From Anammoximicrobium sp964645045 (GTDB lineage: Bacteria > Planctomycetota > Planctomycetia > Pirellulales > Pirellulaceae), in assembly GCA_964645045.1 (NCBI GenBank), contig CAZXYZ010000037.1:28233-92232 (forward strand): a stretch of DNA of 64,000 nt, given 5' to 3'. Below the pieces are notes generated by a model, which did no database searches, was not told the DNA's origin, and was given only the letters and a program-made list of their open reading frames with translations. Each line of letters begins with the position of its first letter. The stretch's first letter is position 1. Of this stretch, positions 1 through 7,878 are shown piece after piece. Both the position numbers and the translations under genes were made by a program.

Positions 1-2
1 TC

Positions 3-500
3 ACCGACGACGAGATTGCCCGACTTCGGGCCGAGCGGGACCGGCGTTACGCCGAATTGCTCGGGTCGCAGTCGTGGGCCATCGACGGAGCAGAAGAAGT
101 CCTGCGGTCACTGCACGGGCAAGTCCGCATGGGCGTGGTGACGAGTGCCCGGAGGGTCCACTTCGAGACCGCCCACGCCAGCACCGGCCTGCGTCAGTAC
201 CTCGATTTCGTCCTCACCCGTGAAGACTACCAGCACACCAAGCCGCACCCGGAGCCGTACCTTACCGCCATGGCCCGGCATGACCTGCGGCCGGAAGAGT
301 GCATCGTGGTGGAAGATTCGGAACGGGGATTGGCGGCGGCCACGGCCGCAGGGTTGCCCTGCCTGATTGTGCTGAGCGACTGGAGCCGGGATGCCGATTT
401 CAGCGGAGCCGTAAAAGTGCTGGAAAACATCCGGGGCGTGCCGAGCCTGGCGTTGAAGTGGGCGGATGGCAAACGGGACTCTGGTTCCAGGTATTCATGA
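3..500 (+). CDS. HAD-superfamily hydrolase, 5'-partial
   Basis: The reading frame is open at the left edge, so the N-terminus with HAD motif I (DxD) lies outside the window. Visible are a cap-like helical start, motif II (VVTSA, about residue 50 of the visible part), motif III lysine in KPHPEPY and motif IV in VVEDSERG followed by GLAAATAAGLPC. This order is typical of beta-phosphoglucomutase or phosphoglycolate-phosphatase-like HAD enzymes, which dephosphorylate or isomerise small phosphorylated metabolites in the cytoplasm. The substrate cannot be assigned. The phosphatase downstream starts 46 bases later on the same strand, so co-transcription is possible. Confidence 0.8.
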   Translation, partial: TDDEIARLRAERDRRYAELLGSQSWAIDGAEEVLRSLHGQVRMGVVTSARRVHFETAHASTGLRQYLDFVLTREDYQHTKPHPEPYLTAMARHDLRPEECIVVEDSERGLAAATAAGLPCLIVLSDWSRDADFSGAVKVLENIRGVPSLALKWADGKRDSGSRYS

Positions 501-546
501 GGTGGCAAACGGCGGCGATATTTTGAATTCGGAGGCGAGCAACTCG

Positions 547-981
547 ATGCGTGAAATCATCCCCACAAGACTCTGGATCGGCAACGCCACGGACGCCCGA
601 AACGTCACCGGAGTGCTTGGTCTCGGAATTGCGGCCGTCGTCGATTTGGCCGTCGAGGAACCTCCGATCCAATTCCCCAGGGACGTTGTGTATTGCCGCT
701 TCCCCTTGATCGACGGCGCAGGCAACCAGCCTGCCGTCCTGCGTGTTGCCATCGGCACCGTTGCCTACTTCATCGCTTCGAGAACGCCGACGCTTGTGGC
801 CTGTGGTGCCGGAATGAGCCGGTCACCGGCCATCGTCGCAGCGGCGATGGCGACGACGAAACGAATCGCACTGGCAGACGTTCTGGAAAAGCTGACTGCC
901 GGGCAGCCACATGATGTGTCGCCGGGTCTGCTGGCGGAAATCTCCGGTATACTGACACGGATTGGTCCAATGGCCGATTGA
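547..981 (+). CDS. Dual-specificity / tyrosine-phosphatase-like protein
   Basis: A 144-residue cytoplasmic protein. The CX5R signature of cysteine-based phosphatases is seen as C-GAGMS-R, followed by SPAIVAAAMA, which fits the P-loop and following helix of a small dual-specificity phosphatase. An Asp in FPLIDGAGNQ could be the general acid. I chose the ATG at 547 because GGAGG lies about 13 bases upstream and the protein then begins with a typical IIPTRLWIGNA strand. An in-frame ATG at 466 would overlap the HAD gene and add unrelated residues. The natural substrate is unknown. Confidence 0.75.
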   Translation: MREIIPTRLWIGNATDARNVTGVLGLGIAAVVDLAVEEPPIQFPRDVVYCRFPLIDGAGNQPAVLRVAIGTVAYFIASRTPTLVACGAGMSRSPAIVAAAMATTKRIALADVLEKLTAGQPHDVSPGLLAEISGILTRIGPMAD

Positions 982-996
982 TGCTGGGTAGGCGAC

Positions 997-1236
997 ATGC
1001 GACGGAAGCTTTCCACGCCGGTGAAACTCGTCGTCCTGCTCACCCTGATGCCGATCTGCGGAATCGTGGCGGTGATCCTGGTCGTTTTCTTGCTGATGGG
1101 GATCGGCCTTTGGCTTGAAGACAACTACGAGCTTTTGTCCAGCGGCTCCAAGGGCACGGTGATCGTGGCAGCGACGTTTGGAGTCGGAGCGTTGGCTCCC
1201 GTGCTGCTGCTCTGGCGATGGCTGGGCGACGAGTAG
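997..1236 (+). CDS. Small two-helix membrane protein, unknown
   Basis: A 79-residue protein with two hydrophobic segments (about residues 10-36 and 52-72) separated by a short acidic loop (LEDNYELLSSGSKG). No family is recognised. It starts 15 bases after the phosphatase stop, on the same strand, so it may be the last gene of that short operon. It converges with the membrane protein on the other strand. Confidence 0.5.
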   Translation: MRRKLSTPVKLVVLLTLMPICGIVAVILVVFLLMGIGLWLEDNYELLSSGSKGTVIVAATFGVGALAPVLLLWRWLGDE

Positions 1237-1250
1237 TCCGAGTCACGCTG

Positions 1251-1805
1251 TCATGTCGGATTGTGCGTGTCGTCTTGAAGGTGCCGCCACTTCGCCCGGA
1301 ACAGCACGGAGCCAACGATCACCGAAGCCAGTCCGCCGAACTGGACGCCCCAAATTGAGCCGCCCACCCAAGCATAGCGGAGCATTTGGCTGAAGTCCTC
1401 CGGGACGCCACGGAAGGCGTGCCGATAGAATTCGGGGCTGAGTGTCGCCAATCCCATCGCCACCACGCCGCCAAGTGCCCAACACACCAAGGCAGCAACG
1501 CCGATCAAGACCAGATGAACGGCAGCGAGACCGTAGGGCGACCGGGCCTTGGACACGATGCCCACGACGGCGGTGAAGATCACGGCGAAGGCCAGCCCGA
1601 ACAGGATGCCTTCGAGGATTCCCCGGGCAATGCTGGCCCGCCAGATGTCTTGCACGTCGTCCCACCGCATGATGTTGCGGAAGTAGAGCGGACTCACCCA
1701 GCCGTTGACGCTGTTCGTGATCGCACCGAGGATTGCCCCCAGCAAGACGCCGCTGGATGCGACTCCGATCAAAACTCCTGGACGGCTTCTGTTCGTTTCG
1801 GTCAT
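1251..1805 (-). CDS. Hypothetical four-helix membrane protein
   Basis: 184 residues with hydrophobic stretches near residues 10-30, 60-82, 92-118 and 145-168. A conserved-looking soluble loop lies between helices 1 and 2 (NGWVSPLYFRNIMRWDDV), which suggests a small planctomycete membrane protein of unknown role. The start at 1805 lies 23 bases downstream of the stop of the acyl-carrier-like gene on the same strand, so the two are probably transcribed together. I do not recognise the family. Confidence 0.55.
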   Translation of the reverse strand: MTETNRSRPGVLIGVASSGVLLGAILGAITNSVNGWVSPLYFRNIMRWDDVQDIWRASIARGILEGILFGLAFAVIFTAVVGIVSKARSPYGLAAVHLVLIGVAALVCWALGGVVAMGLATLSPEFYRHAFRGVPEDFSQMLRYAWVGGSIWGVQFGGLASVIVGSVLFRAKWRHLQDDTHNPT

Positions 1806-1828
1806 GCGTTGGCTCCCCAGATTCTCGT

Positions 1829-2524
1829 TCAGCCTGCCTCCAAATCCTCCACGAATCGGGCTGATGGAGTGACTTTTTCGACTTTCACGCCGAGGGTGTC
1901 CGCCACGATCTTCTGCAACTTCACCCAGATCTCTTCGTCCGTCATCTGCTGCTTGATGGCCACCTCGAAGCCCGGCGGCAACGTCGCACGTGCCACATCA
2001 CCGACCGTGACCACACCGTGCGGAAATGCAAGGGCAAACGGACGGGTAACGAAGAATGCCAACAGGAGCATGGCGACCGTCGCCGTACCGCCCAACACCA
2101 TTGCGTGAACCAAGCCGACGAGCGGCACAATCATGGCCGCAGTGACGACTCCGGCAAGGAGGCAGCAACCGGCCAGCACCGGCCCAAGTCGGAATGGCAA
2201 GCAGAGTCCCCTCAGTCGCCCCGGTACTTCCTGTTGCAGACGCTTCCAGACACGGCGGCGTATTCGTGGCGGAAGGATCGTCTTCAGTTCCGTGGACGGC
2301 CGAATGGCCTGTCTGGGCACCGACGTGGTTTCCGTCAGCACACGCCGAACGTCACGGCAGACATGGCCTGTCGGGCATCGGTGCTGCTGCGTTTGGCGAC
2401 GACACTCAAGGATGTAGCCGTGGAGTTGCCCAACGGTTTGTAGCTGGGGAGCGGCTTCGTCTGAGACGATGATGCCAAACGTCTCCTCCACCTCCATCAC
2501 GAGTTCGACCAGTTCCAGTCCCAT
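1829..2524 (-). CDS. Acyl-carrier-protein-like membrane protein without carrier serine
   Basis: 231 residues. The N-terminus (GLELVELVMEVEETFGI, then TVGQLHGYI) matches the second half of an acyl carrier protein, beginning just where the phosphopantetheine serine (DSL) should be. Here the equivalent position reads GLELVE, with no serine. A middle part (about 60-100) again looks carrier-like but without DSL. Two hydrophobic helices lie at about 118-160. The C-terminus (EEIWVKLQKIVADTLGVKV, then FVEDLEAG) matches the first half of a carrier domain and stops where DSL would follow. It may be a non-acylated structural relative anchored in the membrane. The start is the ATG at the carrier motif; no better upstream start is seen. 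Confidence 0.55.
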   Translation of the reverse strand: MGLELVELVMEVEETFGIIVSDEAAPQLQTVGQLHGYILECRRQTQQHRCPTGHVCRDVRRVLTETTSVPRQAIRPSTELKTILPPRIRRRVWKRLQQEVPGRLRGLCLPFRLGPVLAGCCLLAGVVTAAMIVPLVGLVHAMVLGGTATVAMLLLAFFVTRPFALAFPHGVVTVGDVARATLPPGFEVAIKQQMTDEEIWVKLQKIVADTLGVKVEKVTPSARFVEDLEAG

Positions 2525-2778
2525 GACGCCGCCTCGCTGACTGCCACAGGGTCCATGGTCCCACTTGCCGGAACCGTTGTCCAGGGTCGGACGAGAGCAA
2601 TGTTTCGGCTCGACTTGGTGGGGATTTCTGCGTGACGCTGTGGGGCAGCGGCTAAGTCCCTGGGACCGGCCACGCCGGTCTTGGATTCCATCCGGGACGT
2701 GTCGAACGCTAAACAGAAGAAGCCGCCACAGCCCATTGATCGGCCCGTAGCGGCTTTGAACGAAGTCAACGAACGATC

Positions 2779-3534
2779 CTACCCCGCAACCACCACGCTG
2801 ACATGCACCGGGGCATCGTGCAGCGTCAATGCCGAAGCGTGGACCTCTTCACCCTGATTTGCCCGGACCTCTTCACCTTCGCCAACCGGGTCAGCCTGCT
2901 GCCACGGCAATGCGTTGGCCGTGCCCAGCAGCCGCTCCACGTCGGCCGTTTCAGCTTGACCTTGCTCGGCCTCGGCCTCCAGGGCGTCCAGCACGTACCC
3001 GGTCAGCAGCCGATCCCAGACCTTCCGGCACGTAGTCACCTTGTCGAATAGGTCCACGGCGACGATCTTTTTGCCGACCGCCACGGCCATGCCGCTGGCC
3101 CCGTCCACGTAACTCATCTTCTCCTTGAACTCGGTCATCTTCCCTTCATACGCCTGGAAGGTGTCGGACATGGCACCGCTGGCTGACGACGTACCCAAAG
3201 CAGTCTGCTGCCGGGCCACTTCCTCCCAGACCTTGCCCTGGTCCGGGCGGTGACCACGCTTGGCACTTACGGAATGGCTGACAGACGACTTCAAGAAGTA
3301 CCGCAACGTTGACGGGGAGTGGCTGCCGCTGGAGCCGAACTGCCGGGACCGGTATCGCCACCGGCCCTGCTCGACGCAACTCACCGGGATCTTGATCTTG
3401 CTGTGGGCGGCGATCAAGACGGACGTGTTCAGGATGCGGTTCTGCTTGGCTCCGACCAGTTCTTCACCCTCGATGAACAGCACCCGCACATCGCCCTTGT
3501 TTTCGACGAGCAGATCGGGGACAGACCCGGCCAC
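2779..3534 (-). pseudogene. ARPP-1 family protein, 5'-truncated
   Basis: The sequence VPDLLVENKGDVRVLFIEGE, then GAKQNRILNTSVLI and IPVSCVEQGRWRYRS, is characteristic of the ARG and rhodanese-phosphatase-associated domain ARPP-1 (DUF6569). Family members normally carry some 60-70 residues before this block. Here an in-frame TGA lies only three codons upstream of a GTG, and none of the expected N-terminal sequence is found in the neighbouring 90 bases. The rest of the domain looks intact to its end (ALTLHDAPVHVSVVVAG). I read this as a gene that has lost its 5' end. Use of GTG at 3532-3534 as a real start cannot be excluded. Confidence 0.65.
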
Positions 3535-3627
3535 CAGGAGTCAAATCAATGCCACCCCATTTTCCCTCCGTGGGTAGCGTCACGGGGACGCCGTGACCTT
3601 GCATCCTGGCCTGCGATTGGAGGTGCT

Positions 3628-4593
3628 TCAGGGTTCGCTTGGTGACCCAGAAAGCGGCACGACCTCAATACTTCTGAACTCGAAGCCTGCACCGCCTTGA
3701 ACCCAGATCGGAGATGGGGTAAAGACGCTGCATTCGGCCTCGTGGATAGTCCGCCCGTTCAAAGTCGCCAGCCAATGTCTGCGGTCAATCCTAACTTGCA
3801 CGTCATTCCATTCCCCAAGCGGCTTTTCTGCTTCCTTCATGGGGCTAAGCAGCGTTGTCTCGCCTTCTTTGATCACCGCCTGTCCCTCTAGCGGCACGAA
3901 CTGGTGGCCTTTGGCTCCAAGAAGCCCCGTCCCGGATGGGCTTCCAAACATGATCGCACAGTCAGGCTGCAAGACAAAGTTGCACCAAGCCGCTTCGGTC
4001 CTTCGACGATACTGGAATGTCACGGTGTATCTGTCGTACTTGGATAACCGGGCGTTGGAAATGACGGCACCCAAAATCCTGACGCATTCATCGACCTTAT
4101 CGTACTCAACCAGTTCGCCGATGGGCTTCTTGGAGTCATGAACCTGCCATGCGGCCAGGTCGCTGACGCTCAACCTGATCGACGGAAGCGTTGGAGGCGA
4201 CTTGACTGGCGCCGGCCATTGGGTTGGCAAAATCCGCCCTGGGAAAATCATGACGGCGACTGCCAGGACGGCGGCAACCATCCGTCGCCAACGGACTCGA
4301 AACTTGGGACGGGTTCACAGGGCCTTGTCAAGTTCCTCTGCGGAGCCGAAGCGGTTGGCCGGATGCTTCGCCAAGCAACGCAGGCAGATGGCTTCAAGGT
4401 CGGGTGGGATCGTCCCGTCAATCGTCCTTGGTGACACCGGCGGCCGGAAGAGGATCTGCTCCTTCATGGCCGTAGGCGTCCGCCCTTGATACGGCACCCG
4501 TCCAGTCAAAAGTTCGTAAAGCACCACGCCCAAGGCGTACACATCCGTCCGAGGGCCGATCAGTTGGACTTCACCGGATGGCAAGAAGACGTT
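3628..4593 (-). pseudogene. Ser/Thr kinase remnant fused to TM and lectin-like domain, split by TGA
   Basis: The upstream part (4593-4318) reads PSGEVQLIGPRTDVYALGVV, then LYELLTGRVPYQG and LRCLAKHPANRF. This is kinase subdomains VIII to XI only; glycine loop, catalytic HRD and DFG are absent. Then a TGA at 4315-4317 follows EELDKAL. Reading on in the same frame gives TRPKFRVRWRR, a transmembrane segment (MVAAVLAVAVMIF) and a beta-rich domain ending in GEWNDVQVRIDRRHWLATLN, similar to DUF1080/concanavalin-like domains. Kinase, Arg-rich linker and TM helix in this order are usual for planctomycete kinases. So this is probably one gene whose CGA codon became TGA and whose N-terminal half is gone. 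The distal part could in principle be translated alone from the ATG near 4281. Confidence 0.65.
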
Positions 4594-4688
4594 TCGCCTC
4601 ACTCTGGCATTTGCCCTTTTGGTGGACCTGCTGGCGACATTGACGCTGGCAGTTCTCGACAAGATCATCGGCCCCTGGTGACAACAGC

Positions 4689-5114
4689 ATGACATCCGCA
4701 CCTCAGACAACTCGACTCGCCAGGGCCTTTGCCGTCTGGCTGGTCCTGATCGTTGCCGAGATCCTGCACGGCATTGCCCGTGGCGTTTTCCTGGTGCCGC
4801 ATGTCGGCGAGTTCAGGTCCAATCAGATCGGCGTCTTCACCGGCTCGGTCATCATCCTGGTCATTGCCTTGGTTTTTGTCCGGTGGATTGGTGCATCCCG
4901 AACCACGGACCTGCTGGCCGTTGGCCTGCTGTGGCTCGGATTGACGCGGGCCTTTGAAGTTGCCTTCGGCCGCTTTGTGGTGGGGGCCTCGTGGGAGCGA
5001 CTGGCGGCCGACTACGACGTGCTGGAGGGCGGGCTGCTGCCGTTTGGGATGCTGGTCCTGATGTTGTCGCCGCTGATTGCGGCGAAGGTGCGGGGAGTGT
5101 GGCAGGTCAAGTAA
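4689..5114 (+). CDS. Hypothetical four-helix membrane protein
   Basis: 141 residues with four predicted membrane helices (about 12-32, 47-66, 74-92, 112-132). No family is recognised with confidence. The start at 4689 lies just past the junction with the kinase remnant on the other strand, so it may have a new or foreign promoter. It converges with the aquaporin gene; the two stops are 10 bases apart. Confidence 0.55.
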   Translation: MTSAPQTTRLARAFAVWLVLIVAEILHGIARGVFLVPHVGEFRSNQIGVFTGSVIILVIALVFVRWIGASRTTDLLAVGLLWLGLTRAFEVAFGRFVVGASWERLAADYDVLEGGLLPFGMLVLMLSPLIAAKVRGVWQVK

Positions 5115-5123
5115 TGGTCGCTG

Positions 5124-5822
5124 TCACAAGGGATCTTGGCCGCCGCCCTGGCAGCAGCCGGGCTGATGAACGAGCTTGCAGGCCTCGACACCCATCGCTG
5201 CACCGACCACCGGAGCGACAAGGTAGACCCATAGGGCCGTCAGGTTGCCGGAGACCACCGCAGGGGCCAACGAGCGGGCGGGGTTCATCGAGGCACCGCA
5301 AATCGGACCAGCGAACAGGGCCTCGAACCCAATCACCCCTCCGACCGCAATCCCCGCCATCAGCCCCTTTTCTTTTGCTCCGCTGGACACAGCCAAGACC
5401 ACGAACATCAACATACCCGTCAGGATTACCTCCAGCACGAAGGACTGCCAAGCGGCACCGGACGGTATCGTGGCTCCAAGGTTTTCGTGCGTAAGGAACA
5501 CGGCCCGCAGCACGCCGCTGGCAGCAAACGCACCCACAAGCTGGCTCAGGATGTACGGGACGACAGCCCTCCCAGGAAACCGTTTGGCAATCCAGAAACC
5601 CACGGTCACAGCGGGATTGAGGTGAGCCCCAGATACGTCGCCAATGGCGTAGATCATGGACATGACGACGAGGCCGAATGTCAGGGCCACGCCCACATGG
5701 GTGACCTTTCCGCCAGAGACATCATTGATCACGATGGCCCCAGTTCCCGCAAAGACAAGGCAGAACGTGCCGATGACCTCTGCGGCTGACCTCTTGGCAG
5801 TGTCACTCATTTGAGCGAACAT
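5124..5822 (-). CDS. Aquaporin / MIP-family channel
   Basis: 232 residues, the usual size for a MIP channel, with six hydrophobic segments and both NPA boxes: HLNPAV at residues 68-73 and SMNPARS at 179-185. Arg183 after the second NPA is the selectivity-filter arginine. The stretch FAGPICGASMNPARS differs from typical AqpZ and could suit a glycerol or metalloid-permeable pore, but this is inference. The C-terminal tail ends HQPGCCQGGGQDPL with a double cysteine. It is divergent from a cysteine-rich PadR regulator, with 121 bases between starts, which suggests that the regulator controls it. Confidence 0.85.
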   Translation of the reverse strand: MFAQMSDTAKRSAAEVIGTFCLVFAGTGAIVINDVSGGKVTHVGVALTFGLVVMSMIYAIGDVSGAHLNPAVTVGFWIAKRFPGRAVVPYILSQLVGAFAASGVLRAVFLTHENLGATIPSGAAWQSFVLEVILTGMLMFVVLAVSSGAKEKGLMAGIAVGGVIGFEALFAGPICGASMNPARSLAPAVVSGNLTALWVYLVAPVVGAAMGVEACKLVHQPGCCQGGGQDPL

Positions 5823-5943
5823 GGATTGGGTTCCGGCTGCAAGTGCTGTGACGGACGGCTACGGCGTGGCAAGTGAACGTCGGCAGAGCTTGTACTTCGC
5901 CAGTCCAAGATAGTAGTGTATGTCCAGTATTGGAATAGGTCGC
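5823..5943. promoter_or_regulatory. Shared divergent intergenic region of aquaporin and PadR genes
   Basis: These 121 bases separate two divergent starts and must hold both promoters. It is locally AT-richer near 5900-5935 (AGATAGTAGTGTATG, CAGTATTGGAATAGG). A weak inverted pair TCCAA...TTGGA flanks this core. No strong PadR-type palindrome can be named, so only the location is proposed as regulatory. Confidence 0.3.
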
Positions 5944-6360
5944 ATGTCTAAAATCCCCGATTGTCCGTGCTTGGGTGGCACACTCGACAAACTGATCCAA
6001 CCCGCCATCTTGGCGGCCCTATCGCATGGGCCGCTCCATGGCTACAAGCTGGCGGAACGAATGAGCGAAATGACCGGTTGTTGTGCCGGGAAGCCCGACT
6101 TGTCCGGCGTGTATCGCTTTCTGAAAGCGATGGAAACCAGGCGTCTGGTGGTGTCGTCCTGGGACACGCCGGAAAAGGGCCATGCCCGGAGGCTGTTTCA
6201 GATCACTGCGGAAGGCGAAGCGTGCCTGGTGAAGTGGTCCGAAACGCTCGAAGCGTACCACGCAACGGTCAAAAGCCTGCTTCGACAGGTTCGAGCGGCG
6301 GCTACACGCAAGGGCCGAGGCAAGCCTCCGTCCACCAAAGCAATAAGGAGAACAACATGA
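5944..6360 (+). CDS. PadR-family transcriptional regulator, cysteine-rich
   Basis: 138 residues. The winged-helix core is seen in LIQPAILAALSHGPLHGYKL and SGVYRFLKAMETRRLV, followed by the wing (GHARRLFQITAEGE). Unusual are Cys7 and Cys9 (CPC) before helix 1 and Cys46-Cys47 in the loop before helix 3, which could bind a metal or metalloid or act as a redox switch. PadR proteins usually repress a neighbouring gene, and here the divergent neighbour is the aquaporin. I chose ATG 5944 over 5920 because GGAATAGG precedes it. The stop overlaps the start of the next gene (ATGA), so the two are translationally coupled. Confidence 0.75.
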   Translation: MSKIPDCPCLGGTLDKLIQPAILAALSHGPLHGYKLAERMSEMTGCCAGKPDLSGVYRFLKAMETRRLVVSSWDTPEKGHARRLFQITAEGEACLVKWSETLEAYHATVKSLLRQVRAAATRKGRGKPPSTKAIRRTT

Positions 6361-6770
6361 CCCCAAGGACTTCATTACTGGCGTTGGCATTCCTGCTCGT
6401 TCCCGCCTTGACCGCCTTCGCCGGTATGGACTACCCGATGAAGTGCAAGAACTGCGGCTTCACCTGCCGGGTGCAGATCGGCGGCGGTATGGGCTTCGAG
6501 CAGATTACAGGCTTTTGCGTGGAGTCCGGGAAGTTCGTATACCTGCAATGGAAACGGGGTGAAAAGAAGCCCGAACCGATGGCCAAGGTGTGGGACTCCG
6601 CCACCGGCAAAATGATCGAAATCTACAAGTGTCCCGACTGCCCCCAGCCGTTCATCCCGCTGCGACGGAAGGCAAACGATGCGGACGGCCCAGGGTTCGA
6701 CCACTGCCCGAAGTGCGGCAAACAGACATTCCAGGTGGACAAGGACGAGGGGATTATCGCTTTCGATTGA
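6357..6770 (+). CDS. Secreted zinc-ribbon-like protein
   Basis: 137 residues with a clear signal peptide (SLLALAFLLVPALTAFAG). The mature part has repeated metal-ligand pairs: CKNC, CPDC, CPKC, plus single cysteines in FTCRV and GFCVE, as in tandem zinc ribbons. The start follows AAGGAG by seven bases and overlaps the stop of the PadR gene, so both come from one mRNA. Export of a cysteine-rich metal-binding protein together with a cysteine-rich regulator suggests a link to metal or metalloid handling. That is inference; the family is not recognised by name. Confidence 0.6.
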   Translation: MTPRTSLLALAFLLVPALTAFAGMDYPMKCKNCGFTCRVQIGGGMGFEQITGFCVESGKFVYLQWKRGEKKPEPMAKVWDSATGKMIEIYKCPDCPQPFIPLRRKANDADGPGFDHCPKCGKQTFQVDKDEGIIAFD

Positions 6771-6779
6771 GGTGCCATC

Positions 6780-7208
6780 ATGAATCGGATGCTGCTGATC
6801 ATCGCCGGTGTTCTGCTGCTGGCCGGTTTCGTCGTCGGCTTGGTGTTCTTCATCCTGTTTTTGGTCAAGTCACTTGGCGGGACCAGGGGCGGCTGGGGAA
6901 AACTGGCCGAAGTCTACGGCAGCAACAAGCCGCCTACAGGCCAGATCACCAAAGGGGAAACGATCCAGGTCGGAGCCGTGACGTACAAGCGGTGCGTCAC
7001 CTTGGGCGTGGCCGACGAGGGCCTGTACGTTTCCATCTGGCGAAAAACGGTTCTGATTCCGTGGGCCGAATTCAAGGCCGTTGGTCAAGCAACGCTATAC
7101 TGGCAAAAAGTGCCCATATTGACGGTCGGCGATCCGCCCGTGGCGACGATGACGGTGCCCGTGGTGATGTTCGATGTGATGCGGGCAAAGCTGCCTGCCG
7201 GAGTTTGA
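6780..7208 (+). CDS. Membrane-anchored hypothetical protein
   Basis: 142 residues. One N-terminal helix (about 3-30) is followed by a Gly-rich linker and a soluble beta-rich domain (GVADEGLYVSIWRKTVLIPW), which resembles the small PH-like or YcxB-like domains that often follow a membrane anchor. The start is nine bases after the zinc-ribbon gene, so it is likely the third gene of the same operon. No function can be assigned. Confidence 0.55.
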   Translation: MNRMLLIIAGVLLLAGFVVGLVFFILFLVKSLGGTRGGWGKLAEVYGSNKPPTGQITKGETIQVGAVTYKRCVTLGVADEGLYVSIWRKTVLIPWAEFKAVGQATLYWQKVPILTVGDPPVATMTVPVVMFDVMRAKLPAGV

Positions 7209-7230
7209 CGACGCCCAAGGAACCACTCCC

Positions 7231-7701
7231 ATGCCCAAGTGCCGCAACTGCAACTACGACGTTCATCCCGGCCTCGGTCAATGTCCGCACTGCGGTGCGT
7301 CGGTGGACAAGCCCATGGCCGATCTGGAACAACAGGTCCGGGCTTTGTTGGACGACGGCCAAAAGATTGCAGCGGTGAAGTTGTACAAGGACCAGACCGG
7401 CGCGGGTTTGGCCGAAGCCAAGCAGGCGGTCGAATCCATGCAGGCTGGGGCTGGCTCACCGTCAACGTCAGACATTGGCGGCGACCTGGAAGCCGAGTTG
7501 CTGCGGCTGCTGGGCCGAGGCGACAAGCTGGAAGCCGTCAAGTTGTACAAGGACCAGAAGGGCGTCTCGTTGCTCGAAGCCAAGCAGGCGGTCGAATTGC
7601 TGGCGGCAAGGCACGGACTGAAGACACAGCGGGGCGGGTGCCTGGGCGTGGTGCTGGCAGTTGTCCTGGCCGCAGTCACCTTTGGCATGACGATTTGCTG
7701 A
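7231..7701 (+). CDS. Zinc ribbon plus two L7/L12-C-terminal-like motifs, tail-anchored
   Basis: 156 residues. An N-terminal zinc ribbon (CRNC at 4-7, CPHC at 18-21) is followed by two copies of a helix-turn-helix unit, KIAAVKLYKDQTGAGLAEAK near 46-65 and KLEAVKLYKDQKGVSLLEAK near 100-119. Both resemble the C-terminal domain of ribosomal protein bL12 (VKxxTGLGLKEAKxLVE). A hydrophobic C-terminal helix ends the protein, suggesting a tail anchor. It is not bL12 itself. Its role is unknown; similar modules occur in planctomycete proteins. It lies 22 bases after the previous gene and probably belongs to the operon. Confidence 0.65.
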   Translation: MPKCRNCNYDVHPGLGQCPHCGASVDKPMADLEQQVRALLDDGQKIAAVKLYKDQTGAGLAEAKQAVESMQAGAGSPSTSDIGGDLEAELLRLLGRGDKLEAVKLYKDQKGVSLLEAKQAVELLAARHGLKTQRGGCLGVVLAVVLAAVTFGMTIC

Positions 7702-7718
7702 TTGGGAAAGGTGCCAAC

Positions 7719-7878
7719 ATGAAGCCGCACATCGACGGGACGGAGTTCGGCAGCATCACGGTGGACGGCGAAAGCTACGAACACGACATCGTGATCCGGC
7801 TGAGCGGCAACGTGAAGAAGCGGAAGAAGAAGCTGTCGAAGGAACGGTACGGCACGTCCCACACCGTGTCCGTGGACC
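7719..7878 (+). pseudogene. Mth938-domain protein, 3'-truncated
   Basis: From ATG 7719 the protein reads HIDGTEFGSITVDGESYEHD, then GNVKKRKKKLSKERYGTSHT, the N-terminal half of a Mth938-like domain (DUF498 family). In relatives GTSHT is followed by a helix and IIGTGQ-like core, which is missing here. The frame instead runs into sequence that, in a different frame, encodes a WD40 repeat. The gene therefore lost roughly its second half at about 7870-7880. The frame itself stays open to 7967 but encodes nonsense after the junction. Confidence 0.65.

Noticed and set aside
5823..5943. Specific PadR operator palindrome
   Set aside because: Only a five-base inverted pair is visible; too weak to name as an operator.
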